Notes: generated by a model not told the origin, from the sequence alone. A stretch of DNA of 64,000 nt from RBC038 sp041390625 (GCA_041390625.1 JAWKPM010000009.1:1-64000), one strand, 5' to 3'; shown: positions 41,452 to 50,898, counted from the first letter of the stretch. Numbers and translations: made by a program.

Positions 41452-42276
41452 GTGGCGTCGCCAATTCATGTACCGGTGTTGCCCGTCCCGAGAGTCCGAG
41501 CGCTTGCGGCGCTTTGCGGACCGTCGGCACCTGCCGATCTCGCCGAGTTGATCACGATCGCAGAGTCCGACCCTGAGCTAACAGCCGCTCTCGTGCGGGC
41601 CGCGAACTCCGCTGCCTCGGCTCCACTCGAGCGAATCGCAAGTGCGCGGGGCGCCGGTACTCGCCTCGGCGCCCGAACCACCGGCGATGTGCTGCTGCGG
41701 GCAGTGATCGAAGAGACCTTCGACATCTCGAAGTCCGGCCTCGATCCGGACAGCCTGTGGCGACACTTGGTGCTTTGCGCGGTGCTCACAGAAGCCGCCA
41801 TCGGCCGGGAGTCGCGCGGCTTCACCGCCGGCATGCTGCACGATGTCGGCCGAATGGCGATGGCTTCGCAACGACCCGAGGAATACCGTGCAGTCGTCGC
41901 AGCGGCTCAATCGGGCGAGAACGTGGTGGCGGCCGAACTTGCCGTATTCGGCATGACGCACGAACAGTGGGGAGCCCTGGTTACGAGGAGTTGGGGGCTT
42001 CCTTCGACGATTGTTGCCGCCGCTTCGACCCACCACCTGCAGTCCGCTAGCCCGCTCGCGTCCGCAGTCTTCCACGCACGGGGCGTGGCATCCGCGCTCG
42101 GCTGGGGCGACGGACTTCAGGGTGCGTCCCAGACGCCAACGGCGATCTCCCTGGTCCTGTCCTGGCGAGAGAACGTTGGTTCAGACCCCTGGGCAGCGGC
42201 CGCGTTGCGCCGCGTCGGTGGATTCCCTGTCCTAGCCGAACGACTCGGGCTGGAGCAGACCCCTCACGCCGCGTAG
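41452..42276 (+). CDS. HDOD-domain signalling protein
   Basis: 274 residues from GTG 41452 (GAGG five bases upstream), a start that lines up with the paralogue at 43779-44615. The HDOD domain (residues 5-205) shows PVLPVPRVRALAAL, LITIAESDPELTAALVRAANS, and AGMLHDVGRMAMASQRPEEY, with an HD pair kept. HDOD proteins are helical scaffolds linked to c-di-GMP and stress signalling. The C-terminal stretch GSDPWAAAALRRVGGFPVLAERLGL is shared with its paralogue. Confidence 0.8.
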   Translation: MASPIHVPVLPVPRVRALAALCGPSAPADLAELITIAESDPELTAALVRAANSAASAPLERIASARGAGTRLGARTTGDVLLRAVIEETFDISKSGLDPDSLWRHLVLCAVLTEAAIGRESRGFTAGMLHDVGRMAMASQRPEEYRAVVAAAQSGENVVAAELAVFGMTHEQWGALVTRSWGLPSTIVAAASTHHLQSASPLASAVFHARGVASALGWGDGLQGASQTPTAISLVLSWRENVGSDPWAAAALRRVGGFPVLAERLGLEQTPHAA

Positions 42277-42298
42277 GCGCCACGCTCACCGGTGGCGC
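42277..42298. terminator. Hairpin between convergent genes
   Basis: GCGCCAC and GTGGCGC with an eight-base loop, beginning directly after the HDOD stop and ending eight bases before the stop of the OmpR-type gene. Confidence 0.6.
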
Positions 42299-42305
42299 GC
42301 AGCGC

Positions 42306-43037
42306 TCAACCGATTCGGTATCCGATCCGTCGGACGGTTCTCACGACGTCATCTGCTCCGGCTGCCCGAAGCTTCACTCGAAGGCGAGACACGAGCGCCT
42401 CCAGATGGTTCCTTCGACCATCGAGATCAGTGCCAGACACGTGCGCCGCGATCGCACTCACGGGAACGGCGCGCCCCCGTCGCTCCAAGAGGAGCGCTAG
42501 GAGCTCGTACTCTCCCGCGGTAAGGGCGACCTCGACACCGTTCACAAAGGCCGTACGTCCGGCGATGTCCAATACCAAACCTGCGGGCCCCGGAATCACG
42601 CTCGCGGAGGAATCACGTCGGTACAGGCGTACGAGTGCGCGAAGGCGGAGCCCCGTCTCGGGCGCGGGATACGGATCAAGCTGCAGCACATCGTCTGCGC
42701 CCACGTCGAAGTACATGATGCGCTGCTCGACCGTTCCCTGATCTCCGATGACGACGATCGGCGTGTCGCAGAGCTCGCGAATGAGGCGGAACTTCCGGAG
42801 CTGAGATTCCCAGCCCCTCCCCACCACCAGGAATACGAGGTCGACTCGTGCTCGCTCCAGCTCCTCGCCCGCCTCCGCGGGATGAGAGACGTGTGTGACG
42901 TGCGCGCCCAGATCTAGCAGCAGGCGTTGGAGGCCTATACTCGGGCGACCGTTCGGGCTGACCACGACGGCGGTCAGGGCCGAGGGCGCAACGGCGATTC
43001 TCGGGCGCGCAGTGCCCGGCGCGAGAGATGCAACCAT
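42306..43037 (-). CDS. OmpR-type DNA-binding regulator with dead receiver
   Basis: 243 residues from ATG 43037 (AAGGGG upstream; GTG 43052 is the alternative). The N-terminal 120 residues keep a receiver-like alpha/beta pattern (VDLVFLVVGRGWE, TPIVVIGDQG, YFDVGADDVLQLDP), but the acidic pair is SPN, the phospho-Asp position is Val, and the conserved Lys is absent. The C-terminal winged helix is complete (LTAGEYELLALLLERRGRAVPVSAIAAHVSG, NHLEALVSRLRVKL, VRTVRRIGYRIG). It should bind DNA without phosphorylation control. Two 20-bp boxes lie upstream. Confidence 0.8.
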   Translation of the reverse strand: MVASLAPGTARPRIAVAPSALTAVVVSPNGRPSIGLQRLLLDLGAHVTHVSHPAEAGEELERARVDLVFLVVGRGWESQLRKFRLIRELCDTPIVVIGDQGTVEQRIMYFDVGADDVLQLDPYPAPETGLRLRALVRLYRRDSSASVIPGPAGLVLDIAGRTAFVNGVEVALTAGEYELLALLLERRGRAVPVSAIAAHVSGTDLDGRRNHLEALVSRLRVKLRAAGADDVVRTVRRIGYRIG

Positions 43038-43064
43038 CTGAGTCCCCTTCACAACGGGCGCGCC

Positions 43065-43187
43065 CCTGTCAGGCAGTCGACAGGTGCCCGTCAGGCTCAG
43101 ACGATGGTCGCGTCACAGTCGCGGGGTCGCATCAGGGAATACCCTGACGCCGCACGGGCTCTCTCCCCTTGTCAGGAAGGTGACAGG
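43065..43187 (-). promoter_or_regulatory. Two 20-bp TGTCAGG-N-AG-N2-GACAGG boxes
   Basis: 43065-43084 (CCTGTCAGGCAGTCGACAGG) and 43168-43187 (CTTGTCAGGAAGGTGACAGG) match at 16 of 20 positions and are each partly palindromic (TGTC...GACA). They lie 28 and 131 bases upstream of the ATG of the OmpR-type regulator, so autoregulation or control by a second factor is likely. Confidence 0.6.
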
Positions 43188-43335
43188 ACCCCGTATGAGG
43201 GTGCTCGAACGCTCGCGGCGAGCCTCAGCCGATCCCGACGCTGCACAACGCGCGAGTTCGCGAGGCGTTAGGCGCGGCAGGGGCCCGAGGTAGTCGAGAC
43301 CGGTATTACGCAACGTGCACTTTGCCGTGGGCTTA

Positions 43336-43782
43336 TCAAGGCCCCTGCGTTTCGCACTTCGAGAAGGTGTCCCCCGACTGCCCACCGCCACGACAAACGT
43401 CCGTGTGCGCCCCGCCATCGAGGGCGTCGTCGCCACCCCCACCGAGGAGGACATCAGCGCCGGAACCACCGTCGATGGTGTCATTTCCGGCGCCAGCTAC
43501 GATGCAATCGTCGCCGCTCTTCCCATCCAAGACGTCATCGCCGGACCCGCCGATCAGCAGGTCATTGCCGCTGGTCCCGTTCACCGTGCCGCTTCCAACG
43601 ATCAACGTGTCGAGCGCGAGCGTCCCGCATTCGGCAGGCGCAAGATCTCGAACGCCCACAGACAGGACGACCTCGTCGACGGAAGTCTCCGGCGTCACAT
43701 TGGCAGCGGCGATCGCGTCCATCCCGGCGGCGCCCAGCGCCACGAGTCCGATCCCGAAGAAGAGCCGACGGAAGAGGCTCAT
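43336..43782 (-). CDS. Small secreted RTX-repeat protein
   Basis: 148 residues; ATG 43782 overlaps the stop of the HDOD gene (ATGA). N-terminal signal-type segment (FRRLFFGIGLVALGAAGMDAIA), then one block of RTX nonapeptides (NGTSGNDLLIGGSGDDVLDGKSGDDCIVAGAGNDTIDGGSGADVL), and a Cys-containing end (CRGGGQSGDTFSKCE). It would be exported by Sec rather than by type I secretion, unlike the larger RTX protein. Coupling to a HDOD regulator is unusual. Confidence 0.75.
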   Translation of the reverse strand: MSLFRRLFFGIGLVALGAAGMDAIAAANVTPETSVDEVVLSVGVRDLAPAECGTLALDTLIVGSGTVNGTSGNDLLIGGSGDDVLDGKSGDDCIVAGAGNDTIDGGSGADVLLGGGGDDALDGGAHTDVCRGGGQSGDTFSKCETQGP

Positions 43783-44615
43783 GCCGCCGACGACTCGGCT
43801 TCCGCGTGGAGACCGATGCGGCCGGCGAGGGCCTCGGTGCCACCAATGCGGCGCAGAACCGGGGCCGCCCATGGGTCGGTATCAAGCGTCGCCTGCCAAC
43901 GCCCGCGCAGTGCCTCAATGGTAAGGGGGGCGTTGACGCCCCCTCCTAGGCCATCTCCGTACCCGAGGGTCGTGCCTGCGCGGCGCGCCTGGTAGAGCGC
44001 GACGGGCAGCTGTCGCCGAGATGGCCGATGGTGCTGGGCGATCGCGTCGACAAGCACCTCGGATAGCCCCCAGCTCCTCGCCGCAGCGACGCTCCACTCC
44101 ACATGGCTCAAGCCGAAGACCGCGCGCTCGGCATCAAGTGCGTGTCGGCCCGCGGCAACGTCCGTCACCACTTTTGAGTACGCCTGCGGGTGCTGCGATG
44201 CCATCGCCATGCGCCCCACGTCGTGGAGTAGCCCCGCTGTGTAGCCGTTGGCAGGTCGTCCGACGGCGCCCTCGACGAGGACGGCGCACAGTACCAGGTG
44301 CCTCCACAGTTCGCTCGTATCGATTCCGCTGTCATCGAGATGAAAGGTGTCGTCGAGCAGCGCCCGCAGCATCGCCTCGCGCGAGCGCCGCGGTCCGAGG
44401 CGAACGACTGCCACCCGGGCACTGACCACACGTTCGATCGGAGCGGAAGCTGCCGAGTTCGCACTACGGATGACGGCGGCCGTGAACTCCGGATCCAGCT
44501 CGGCGAGTTCGACGAGCGGGCCGAGGTCATGCGCTTGTGGCGCCGCATCGGTCAGCAGTGCGAACGCGCGTGCGCGCGGCACCGGGAGGACAGGCACGTC
44601 GATTCGAACCGGCAC
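43779..44615 (-). CDS. HDOD-domain signalling protein (paralogue)
   Basis: 278 residues from GTG 44615 with AGGAG six bases upstream. It matches the protein at 41452 throughout: PVLPVPRARAFALL, LVELAELDPEFTAAVIRSANSAAS, AGLLHDVGRMAMASQHPQAY, DTDPWAAPVLRRIGG. The two are clear duplicates, now in opposite orientation with the OmpR-type gene between them. The stop overlaps the small RTX gene. Confidence 0.8.
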   Translation of the reverse strand: MPVRIDVPVLPVPRARAFALLTDAAPQAHDLGPLVELAELDPEFTAAVIRSANSAASAPIERVVSARVAVVRLGPRRSREAMLRALLDDTFHLDDSGIDTSELWRHLVLCAVLVEGAVGRPANGYTAGLLHDVGRMAMASQHPQAYSKVVTDVAAGRHALDAERAVFGLSHVEWSVAAARSWGLSEVLVDAIAQHHRPSRRQLPVALYQARRAGTTLGYGDGLGGGVNAPLTIEALRGRWQATLDTDPWAAPVLRRIGGTEALAGRIGLHAEAESSAA

Positions 44616-44739
44616 GACCTCTCCTCATCGCCCGCGCATCGTTGCACGACAGCAAGCGGTCCCGAATCAGGCCCCCCCCTCGACATGGGGCTCACCGCTG
44701 GTCCTCGGCGAGAGCGGGGAGATCGAGTCTGCGAACCGC

Positions 44740-45090
44740 CTACGCGGCTCGCGTGTCGTCGGGGGAAGGCGGGAAGTCGAGGCGGGCGACGATAGCGGCG
44801 AAGTCACATGTACCCGCGATCTCGGCGCGCGCCCGGAACACAGGGTCACAATCCGCGCAGAACTGGACCACCGCGTGATCGAACGAGAGTGAGTCGACCG
44901 CGGGATCGATGCGGAAGTTGCCTTCGTGGTCGAGCCGATAGGCCCAGGCCATGAAGCCCGACATGTCCGCGCCACAGCGCAGCGGCAGCCGGCCATAGGC
45001 CTCTTGGTTGCGTTGGGCGCTTGGCGTCGAGGTGTCTGCGTCGCTGCCCCGGTTCTCGAGGCTGTCGATCCTGTGCACCTGGTCTGTCAT
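44740..45090 (-). CDS. Small CADCD-motif protein, copy A
   Basis: 116 residues from ATG 45090 (ATG 45105 is possible). The core RCGADMSGF-x2-WAYRLD...LSFDHAVVQFCADCDPVFRARAEIAGTCDFAAIV recurs almost unchanged at 52165. Four Cys (C, C-x-x-C, C) could bind zinc or iron. No known family is recognised; the N-terminal 40 residues are Ser/Asn-rich and not conserved between copies. Confidence 0.6.
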   Translation of the reverse strand: MTDQVHRIDSLENRGSDADTSTPSAQRNQEAYGRLPLRCGADMSGFMAWAYRLDHEGNFRIDPAVDSLSFDHAVVQFCADCDPVFRARAEIAGTCDFAAIVARLDFPPSPDDTRAA

Positions 45091-45288
45091 CGCTCGGCCA
45101 TTCATCGGTGACGGCCCCGGGGGTTCAAGCGGGCTCGTTCGAACACTCCGAGCGTCGGCCCTCGTCCGCGCGCCGTCTATCGGTCAGTACCCTGAGTCCG
45201 ACTGCATCCGGGCCGCTGCTGATGTCACGCTACGCGGTACGTGCCGATGATTGGGGAACGCGCTCAGTGGAAGAGACAGGCAGGCCCA

Positions 45289-46782
45289 GTGAACGAGTCC
45301 GTAGGTGCCGAGCTGCTGAAGAACATCCTCCACTCGCCCCGCCTTCCGAGTCTTCCCGCGGTTGCGCTTGAAGTTCTGGATCTAGCCCAGCGCCCGGACG
45401 TCGGCATCGACAGCCTCGCTCGTACCATCGGGCGCGATCCGGCGCTGGCCAGCAAGGTGCTGCGGACAGCGAACTCGAGCTTCTATGCCCAGCACCGAGC
45501 CGTCACGACGTTGCCCCAGGCGGTGATGCTACTCGGCCTGAACAGCGTTCGCTCGCTCGCCCTGGGCTTCTCTCTCGTCGACTCCCTCCGCCGCTCAGAG
45601 GGCCGTGGCTTCGACTACGGACGCTTCTGGCAGCACAGTCTCTACAGCGCTGTGGGAGCCCGAGCGCTCGCAGCGCGAGCTCGCGTCGTCGAGCCTGAAG
45701 AGGCGTTCCTTGGCGGCCTGCTCCATGGCATCGGGGTACTCGCCATGAACGAGGTCCTGGGTAGTCGATACGAAGCCATGATGGCCCAGCGAGATGAAGC
45801 CAGGAGGCTCGAGGAGGCGGAGCAGACCGCGTTTGGCCTCACTCACACGCTCGTCGGCGAAGCGCTGAGCGAACAGTGGCACTTGCCCCCGCAGCTTTCC
45901 GCGTGCATTCGCTGGTACCGGGAGCCGGAGGAAGCAGAGGTCAGCGTCCTCCCGCTCGTCCGGACAGTTTCTGCCGGAGTTGACATCGCCGATCTCCTCA
46001 CCGACAGGCGCGCGGCCGTGGCCCTTCAGCGGTATCGTGAGCGAAGCGCGCCATGGTTCGGCCTCACGGACGCTGCGGCCGAACAGGTCGTTCACACCGC
46101 GCAGGAGGCCTGTGCGTCGATGGCCCAGCTCTTTGACTTGGCACCCGCGCCGGAGTCAGATGTCGCCACCGTGCTTCTACGAGCGAACGAGGCCCTGCTT
46201 GAACTGAGCCTGCAGTCCGCAGAGGAGACGATCCGTGCGGAGCGTCAGAACCGTAACCTCGCGCTCGACGCGACTACTGATGCGCTGACGGGGATCGCGA
46301 ACCGCCGCCGCTTCGATCAATTCCTCGATGAGCAGGTGCGGGCCGCGATCGATCAGGATCAGCCGCTCAGCCTGCTCTTCCTCGACCTCGACCACTTCAA
46401 GCGCCTGAACGACACGCACGGCCACGTTGCGGGTGACCGCATGCTCACGCAGGTCGCTGCCGCGTTGCGCAGCGAGGTGAGAGTCGCCGACCTCCTCGCG
46501 CGATACGGCGGAGAAGAGTTCTGCGTCGTGATGCCCAACGCCGGCGCCGCTGCTGCAACAGCCGCGGCGGAACGACTCCGCCAGGCGGTCGAGCAGGTCA
46601 CCGTCAACCAAGTCGATGGCAACCCGATCGGCACGACCGTGAGCGTCGGCGTCGTCACCTTCGTGCATGATCGCCACGAGAGCGCGGTCGAACTCCTGGC
46701 GGACGCCGACGCCGCGCTCTATGTGGCCAAGCGCGCCGGTCGAAATCAAGTCAGCGTTGGCGCGGGACGCCGCGCCGCGTGA
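45289..46782 (+). CDS. HDOD-GGDEF protein
   Basis: 497 residues from GTG 45289 (AGGCAGG just upstream; an earlier GTG at 45241 lacks a site). HDOD domain at residues 10-215 (LPSLPAVALEVLDLAQRPDVGIDSLARTIGRDPALASKVLRTANSSFY; LLHGIGVLAMNEVLGSRYE, with His but not Asp of the HD pair). A linker helix (about 280-315) leads to a GGDEF domain with intact RYGGEEF and LFLDLDHFKRLNDTHGH. It should be a cytosolic diguanylate cyclase whose activity is tuned by the HDOD part. Confidence 0.85.
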   Translation: MNESVGAELLKNILHSPRLPSLPAVALEVLDLAQRPDVGIDSLARTIGRDPALASKVLRTANSSFYAQHRAVTTLPQAVMLLGLNSVRSLALGFSLVDSLRRSEGRGFDYGRFWQHSLYSAVGARALAARARVVEPEEAFLGGLLHGIGVLAMNEVLGSRYEAMMAQRDEARRLEEAEQTAFGLTHTLVGEALSEQWHLPPQLSACIRWYREPEEAEVSVLPLVRTVSAGVDIADLLTDRRAAVALQRYRERSAPWFGLTDAAAEQVVHTAQEACASMAQLFDLAPAPESDVATVLLRANEALLELSLQSAEETIRAERQNRNLALDATTDALTGIANRRRFDQFLDEQVRAAIDQDQPLSLLFLDLDHFKRLNDTHGHVAGDRMLTQVAAALRSEVRVADLLARYGGEEFCVVMPNAGAAAATAAAERLRQAVEQVTVNQVDGNPIGTTVSVGVVTFVHDRHESAVELLADADAALYVAKRAGRNQVSVGAGRRAA

Positions 46783-47260
46783 GTCGCGGACGCGCGGTAT
46801 GGCTGAGTCTTGACCCTCTAGATCGCCGAGTACCGTGTCCCCCTCTGGGTGGATCGGCGCCTGAAACGGAGCGCTCTCTTCGCTGGGCACAGACGAATAC
46901 GAGTGGATCGGATCAGGTCTTGCCGCCGCAGGAGCCGGCACCTTCGACTCGGCGGCGAAGCTCGCCACCAGCCTCGGGCTAGGCTCCGTCCCATCGAGTG
47001 CCTGCGAATTTGCACGCCGGTCGCCGCGACTCGTGGCGGCAACCCGCGGCCAGCGCGAGGCACAGACTGCGCCTTCCGATTCAGAAGCCACCTCCGTTCG
47101 ACCAAGCCCCGCAGCTTCCCTCCCGTCTGCCAGCGCGCGGGAAGGGTACGAGGGTGAACAGAGCGTTGGAAGTGCGGCGCAATCGCTCCTCTACCCCGCC
47201 TGATCCATTCAGTCCGGTCTATGCGAGCCCGAGCATCAACTCAGATCCACGTTCAACGAC
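46783..47260. other. Intergenic region, no gene seen
   Basis: 478 bases between two co-directional signalling genes. Open frames on both strands are Arg-rich shadows without ribosome sites. The promoter of the GGDEF-EAL gene that follows must lie in its right part. Confidence 0.5.
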
Positions 47261-49517
47261 TTGAGAGGTCAGTTGGCAGGCGCACGGCTTCAGACGTGGA
47301 CTATCACGGGACTCGGCGCACTAGTCGCCGGAGCGGCGACGCTGCATGCGTGTGGGGATTCAGGGTCATGCTTCGGCGTGCCCCCGAACAGGGCCGCGTC
47401 GATCGCCGGGTTCCTCGCGCTTTCTATGACTGTTGCGAGCTTGTATCTACTGCGCGCCGTCCGCTACTGGCACCGCCCAATCCGTCTCGCTGTGGCACAA
47501 ACCGACGTGGCAACGGCAGCCGACGTCGTCTTGATCGAGGCTTCGCCCGATGGCCGAGTCCAGTGGGCCAGTGGTGCCGCTCGCGACGTGCTTGGGCACC
47601 CCCTCGAGCGCCTACGGGGCAAGCACTTGTGGCAGCTCGAGCTCGAGGCCAGCGCGCAACTTGCACCTCTGCATGTCACCCGATTCACAGAGCTCGTCCG
47701 TGCTGCGGACGGCACGCTTCGTCCGGTTGATGCCGTGTTCCGTCGCGAGTCGGATGGCCGGCTCTTCGGGATCCTGCGTCCCGGAAACGACCCGACGCTG
47801 CTGGAGCAAGCAATTGAAGAGGCAGAGGCCAGGCTGATCGAGGCCGATGGCTCCGCGCTCCAGTCGCTGCTCGCCACGGCGCAGAACGGGATGGCCCTGA
47901 TCGACGCCAGTGGCTATCCAACCCTCGCGAACAGCGCGTTCTACCGAATGCTCGGCCTCTCCGACGCGACGCGGACGCTCCCTGCCCTGTTCGACCTCGT
48001 CACGTCCGGCTCAAGTGAGCTTCGTAGGTCGCTGGCGTCCGTCCGCTCTGGCGAGCAGCAGGGGCTGAGGCTCGAGATAGTCGTCCGTGGTACGGACGGC
48101 AGCGAGCGCGAGGCCATCGCGTCGGTGTCGCCGTTTCGGATACGGCGCGAGATTGAGGGGATCCTGCTCGAACTCGCCGACGTGACGGAGGAACGTCGCG
48201 CCACCCGCGAGATCGAGCGGCTGGCACGCTTCGATGAGCTTACGGGACTCGCCAACCGTCGCTACTTCGAGCAGCGCGTCCGAGAGCACCTTCGCTCTCG
48301 ACCGAACTCCGCCATGTGTGCCCTGCTGCTGCTCGACCTCGATGGCTTCAAGGCCGTGAATGACAGCCTAGGCCATTCTGTCGGAGACAGGTTGCTGGTC
48401 GAGATGTCTCGTCGCCTCGAGGGCAGATTTGAGAAGTCGCTCCTATTTGGCCGCATGGGCGGCGACGAGTTCCTGGCCTTCATGCCGGACGTCCACTCGC
48501 TCGAGGACGTACGGAGTGTTGCGGGCGATGTGCAGCGAACCCTCGCTCCGTCTGTTTCGCTCGACGGCCTTGAAGTCACGGTGAGCGCCAGCATTGGCGT
48601 ATCTATCTATCCGCGTGACGGAGACAGCTTCGAGGCCTTGGCTCGACATGCCGACGTTGCGATGTATCGGGCCAAGCGGCGGGGTGGCGACGCTGTCGAG
48701 TTCGCGAGCGCTGCGGACGGCGCGGGTGTGATGGATGAGATGCAGTTGCAGGCCGCGCTGCGTCAAGCATTCGACCGCGCAGAATTCGAGGTCTACTACC
48801 AGCCACAGTTCGACTCCACAACGCTCGCACTCTGCGGCGTCGAAGCCCTCCTCCGGTGGGGAGACTCGGAACGTGGACTCGTCATGCCGGACCAGTTCAT
48901 TGGCAGTCTTGAGAATTCGGGATTGATCGTCCAAGTGGGCGAATTTGTTCTCCAGGCAGCCTGCAGCGAAGCCGCCCGGTGGGCGGGACCCATGAGCTCG
49001 ATTCCCGTCTCGGTCAACGTCGCGGCGCGTCAACTCCTTAGCGGGGATTTCGCGCGCGTCGTACTCGATGTGCTGGCCGCGACCGGCCTCGATCCCCATC
49101 GACTTGTCACTCGAGGTAACGGAGACCGTAGGGCTTCAAAGCCTCGATGATGCAATCTCTGCGCTCGAGCAGCTGCGGCGGTTTGGGGTCCGAGTCGCCA
49201 TCGACGACTTCGGCACAGGTCACTCGTCCCTGGCCCGATTGCGAGCGCTTCCCGTGGACACGCTCAAGCTCGATCGCTCCTTCATCGCAACGATGGACTC
49301 CGAGGACGGGCTCGCCTTCGTCCAGGGCATGGTCAGTTTGGGTCGCGCCCTCGGGATGGAGATTGTCGCGGAAGGCGTCGAGACGCCGGAGCAGCTGCAA
49401 CGCCTGCAAGAGCTGAACTGCGACGTCATACAGGGGTTTCTCCTGGCGAATCCGGTGCCTCGCCTGGGCCTGGTCGCTGAGGCATCGCGAGCGGATGGCA
49501 ATCGCCTAACGGCCTAG
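47261..49517 (+). pseudogene. Membrane PAS-PAS-GGDEF-EAL protein broken by one frameshift
   Basis: The first frame (start TTG 47261 or, better, TTG 47273 with GAGAGG four bases upstream) holds two membrane helices, two PAS domains, an intact GGDEF (GRMGGDEFLAFM) and the front of an EAL domain (GVEALLRWGDSERG, SVNVAARQLLSGDF). Near 49103 one extra base moves the reading to another frame, which continues SLEVTETVGLQ, AIDDFGTGHSS, LKLDRSF, IVAEGVETPEQ to TAG at 49517. With one base removed the protein would be about 750 residues with complete catalytic sets. A sequencing error is possible; otherwise the EAL half is lost. Confidence 0.8.
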
Positions 49518-49607
49518 CGACCGACAGCCCTGGCTGCGGACAGCGGCGCTTCGCGCCGACGATCACCTGGAGCCACTGCGGATTCCGTGAGACAGGAGAC
49601 CCACTCG

Positions 49608-50429
49608 ATGCGTCTACCACGTCTTCGGGCCTCGTCTACCTCCTCGGGCCCCGCCGGCACCGAAGTCACGACCGAGGCCTTGGCCGCGGCGCTGGAGACG
49701 CGAGAATTCGTGCTTCACTTCCAGCCCATCGTCTCGAGGGGGGGCGACCTGGTCAGCATTGAGGCCCTCTTACGCTGGCGACGTCCTACCGGCCTGCTCG
49801 TTGCGCGCCAGTTCTTCGCCCGGGCGCAGAGCGGTGGGGTGCTAGTCCACATCGATCGTGAGCTCGTGGTTGAAGGATGCCGCTTCGCACGAGAACTGCA
49901 GCGAAGTGGCTACCCGCACCTTCGCCTCGCTGTAAACGTCCCTCTGGCCGAGCTTCTTCCGAGCGGCGGCGGTACCGACTGGCTGAGGACCGCCATCAGT
50001 GAGAGTGGACTCCGTCCCGACTCGTTGGAAATCGAAGTCAGGGAGCAGGAGATCCGCACCAGCGACCCCGAGGTTGTGCGGCTTTTTGAACACCTCGCGA
50101 GTACGGGACTCCACGTCACCCTCGACGACTTCTGGGCGGTGGCGGGCGACGAGGGCAGCATCGGGCTGCCGGCGATTCGAGCGGTCAAGCTCGACCTGTG
50201 GTCCAACACAGGCAGTGCCGCATCACGAGATGCGCTCCTGCGGGCCGCGCGAGTGGCCCGAAAGCGAGGCGTCGAGGTCGTCGCCAAGCGAGTCGAGACT
50301 GAGTACGAAGCGCAACTCGGCAACGAGCTCGACGTCGATGCCTACCAGGGGTTCGTACACGGCGTCCCGACGTCGGCGGGCGAACTGCGACGTGACCTCG
50401 TGTACCTCGTGGAATCGGACGCCGCCTGA
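49608..50429 (+). CDS. Stand-alone EAL-domain protein with altered catalytic site
   Basis: 273 residues from ATG 49608 (GGAG about nine bases upstream; GTG 49587 is possible). EAL fold: HFQPIVSRGGDLVSIEALLRW, LRLAVNVPLAELL, LEIEVREQEI, HVTLDDFW, RAVKLDLW, and DVDAYQGFVHG. The usual AEGVE loop reads VAKRVET, so the conserved Glu is Lys, and DDFG reads DDFW. It probably binds c-di-GMP or is inactive rather than being a phosphodiesterase. Confidence 0.8.
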   Translation: MRLPRLRASSTSSGPAGTEVTTEALAAALETREFVLHFQPIVSRGGDLVSIEALLRWRRPTGLLVARQFFARAQSGGVLVHIDRELVVEGCRFARELQRSGYPHLRLAVNVPLAELLPSGGGTDWLRTAISESGLRPDSLEIEVREQEIRTSDPEVVRLFEHLASTGLHVTLDDFWAVAGDEGSIGLPAIRAVKLDLWSNTGSAASRDALLRAARVARKRGVEVVAKRVETEYEAQLGNELDVDAYQGFVHGVPTSAGELRRDLVYLVESDAA

Positions 50430-50830
50430 GCGTCGCTCAGCGACGGACGGCCTCGGACATCGGAGCATCGTCCCGACCCGTCACGTCGCGCGGTCGTCGT
50501 CGCTTCCAGAACGGCATGTCGGATCTTCGGCGGATCCCAGCTGTCTCTCCACTTCTCGACGAGTCGCCGAAGGGCGTCGGGCAGGCCCCGTTGAGTATGC
50601 TGCTGCGCTGCGCTTCGATTCGGTCGATGATCAGGAGGTCGGCCTCCTCTCCTGCCGACGACTCGGGTTCAGGTGGGGGCGGCCTCGTGTTCGCGGCCCT
50701 CGCCGCCCTCACCACCTCGGCCGTTCCTCCTGCACCTGGAATTGCGAGTCCGCGAGAAGCGAGCGGCACGGGGACGCGCGCGTTAGCACGCGTATCGGTC
50801 TCGTCGAGATGCACGACCTGAATGGCCCGC
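50430..50830. other. Intergenic region with one doubtful ORF
   Basis: A 125-residue minus-strand frame (50814-50437) is Pro/Arg-rich with no family; it lacks a ribosome site and I do not credit it. Nothing else is seen. The region leads into the repeated leader at 50831. Confidence 0.4.
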
Positions 50831-50893
50831 CTGACAGATCGACAGCGTTCGACTACCTTCCAGTGACCACCGAGCCTCTACTCGCAGGGAGGC
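50831..50893 (+). promoter_or_regulatory. Repeated leader (second copy)
   Basis: Contains the exact 20-base match at 50874-50893 to 33262-33281 and the CTGACA block at 50831, directly before the GTG at 50899. Confidence 0.5.
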
Positions 50894-50898
50894 GCATC

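Noticed and set aside
50437..50814. 125-residue minus-strand ORF
   Set aside because: No ribosome site, no family, composition like shadow frames.
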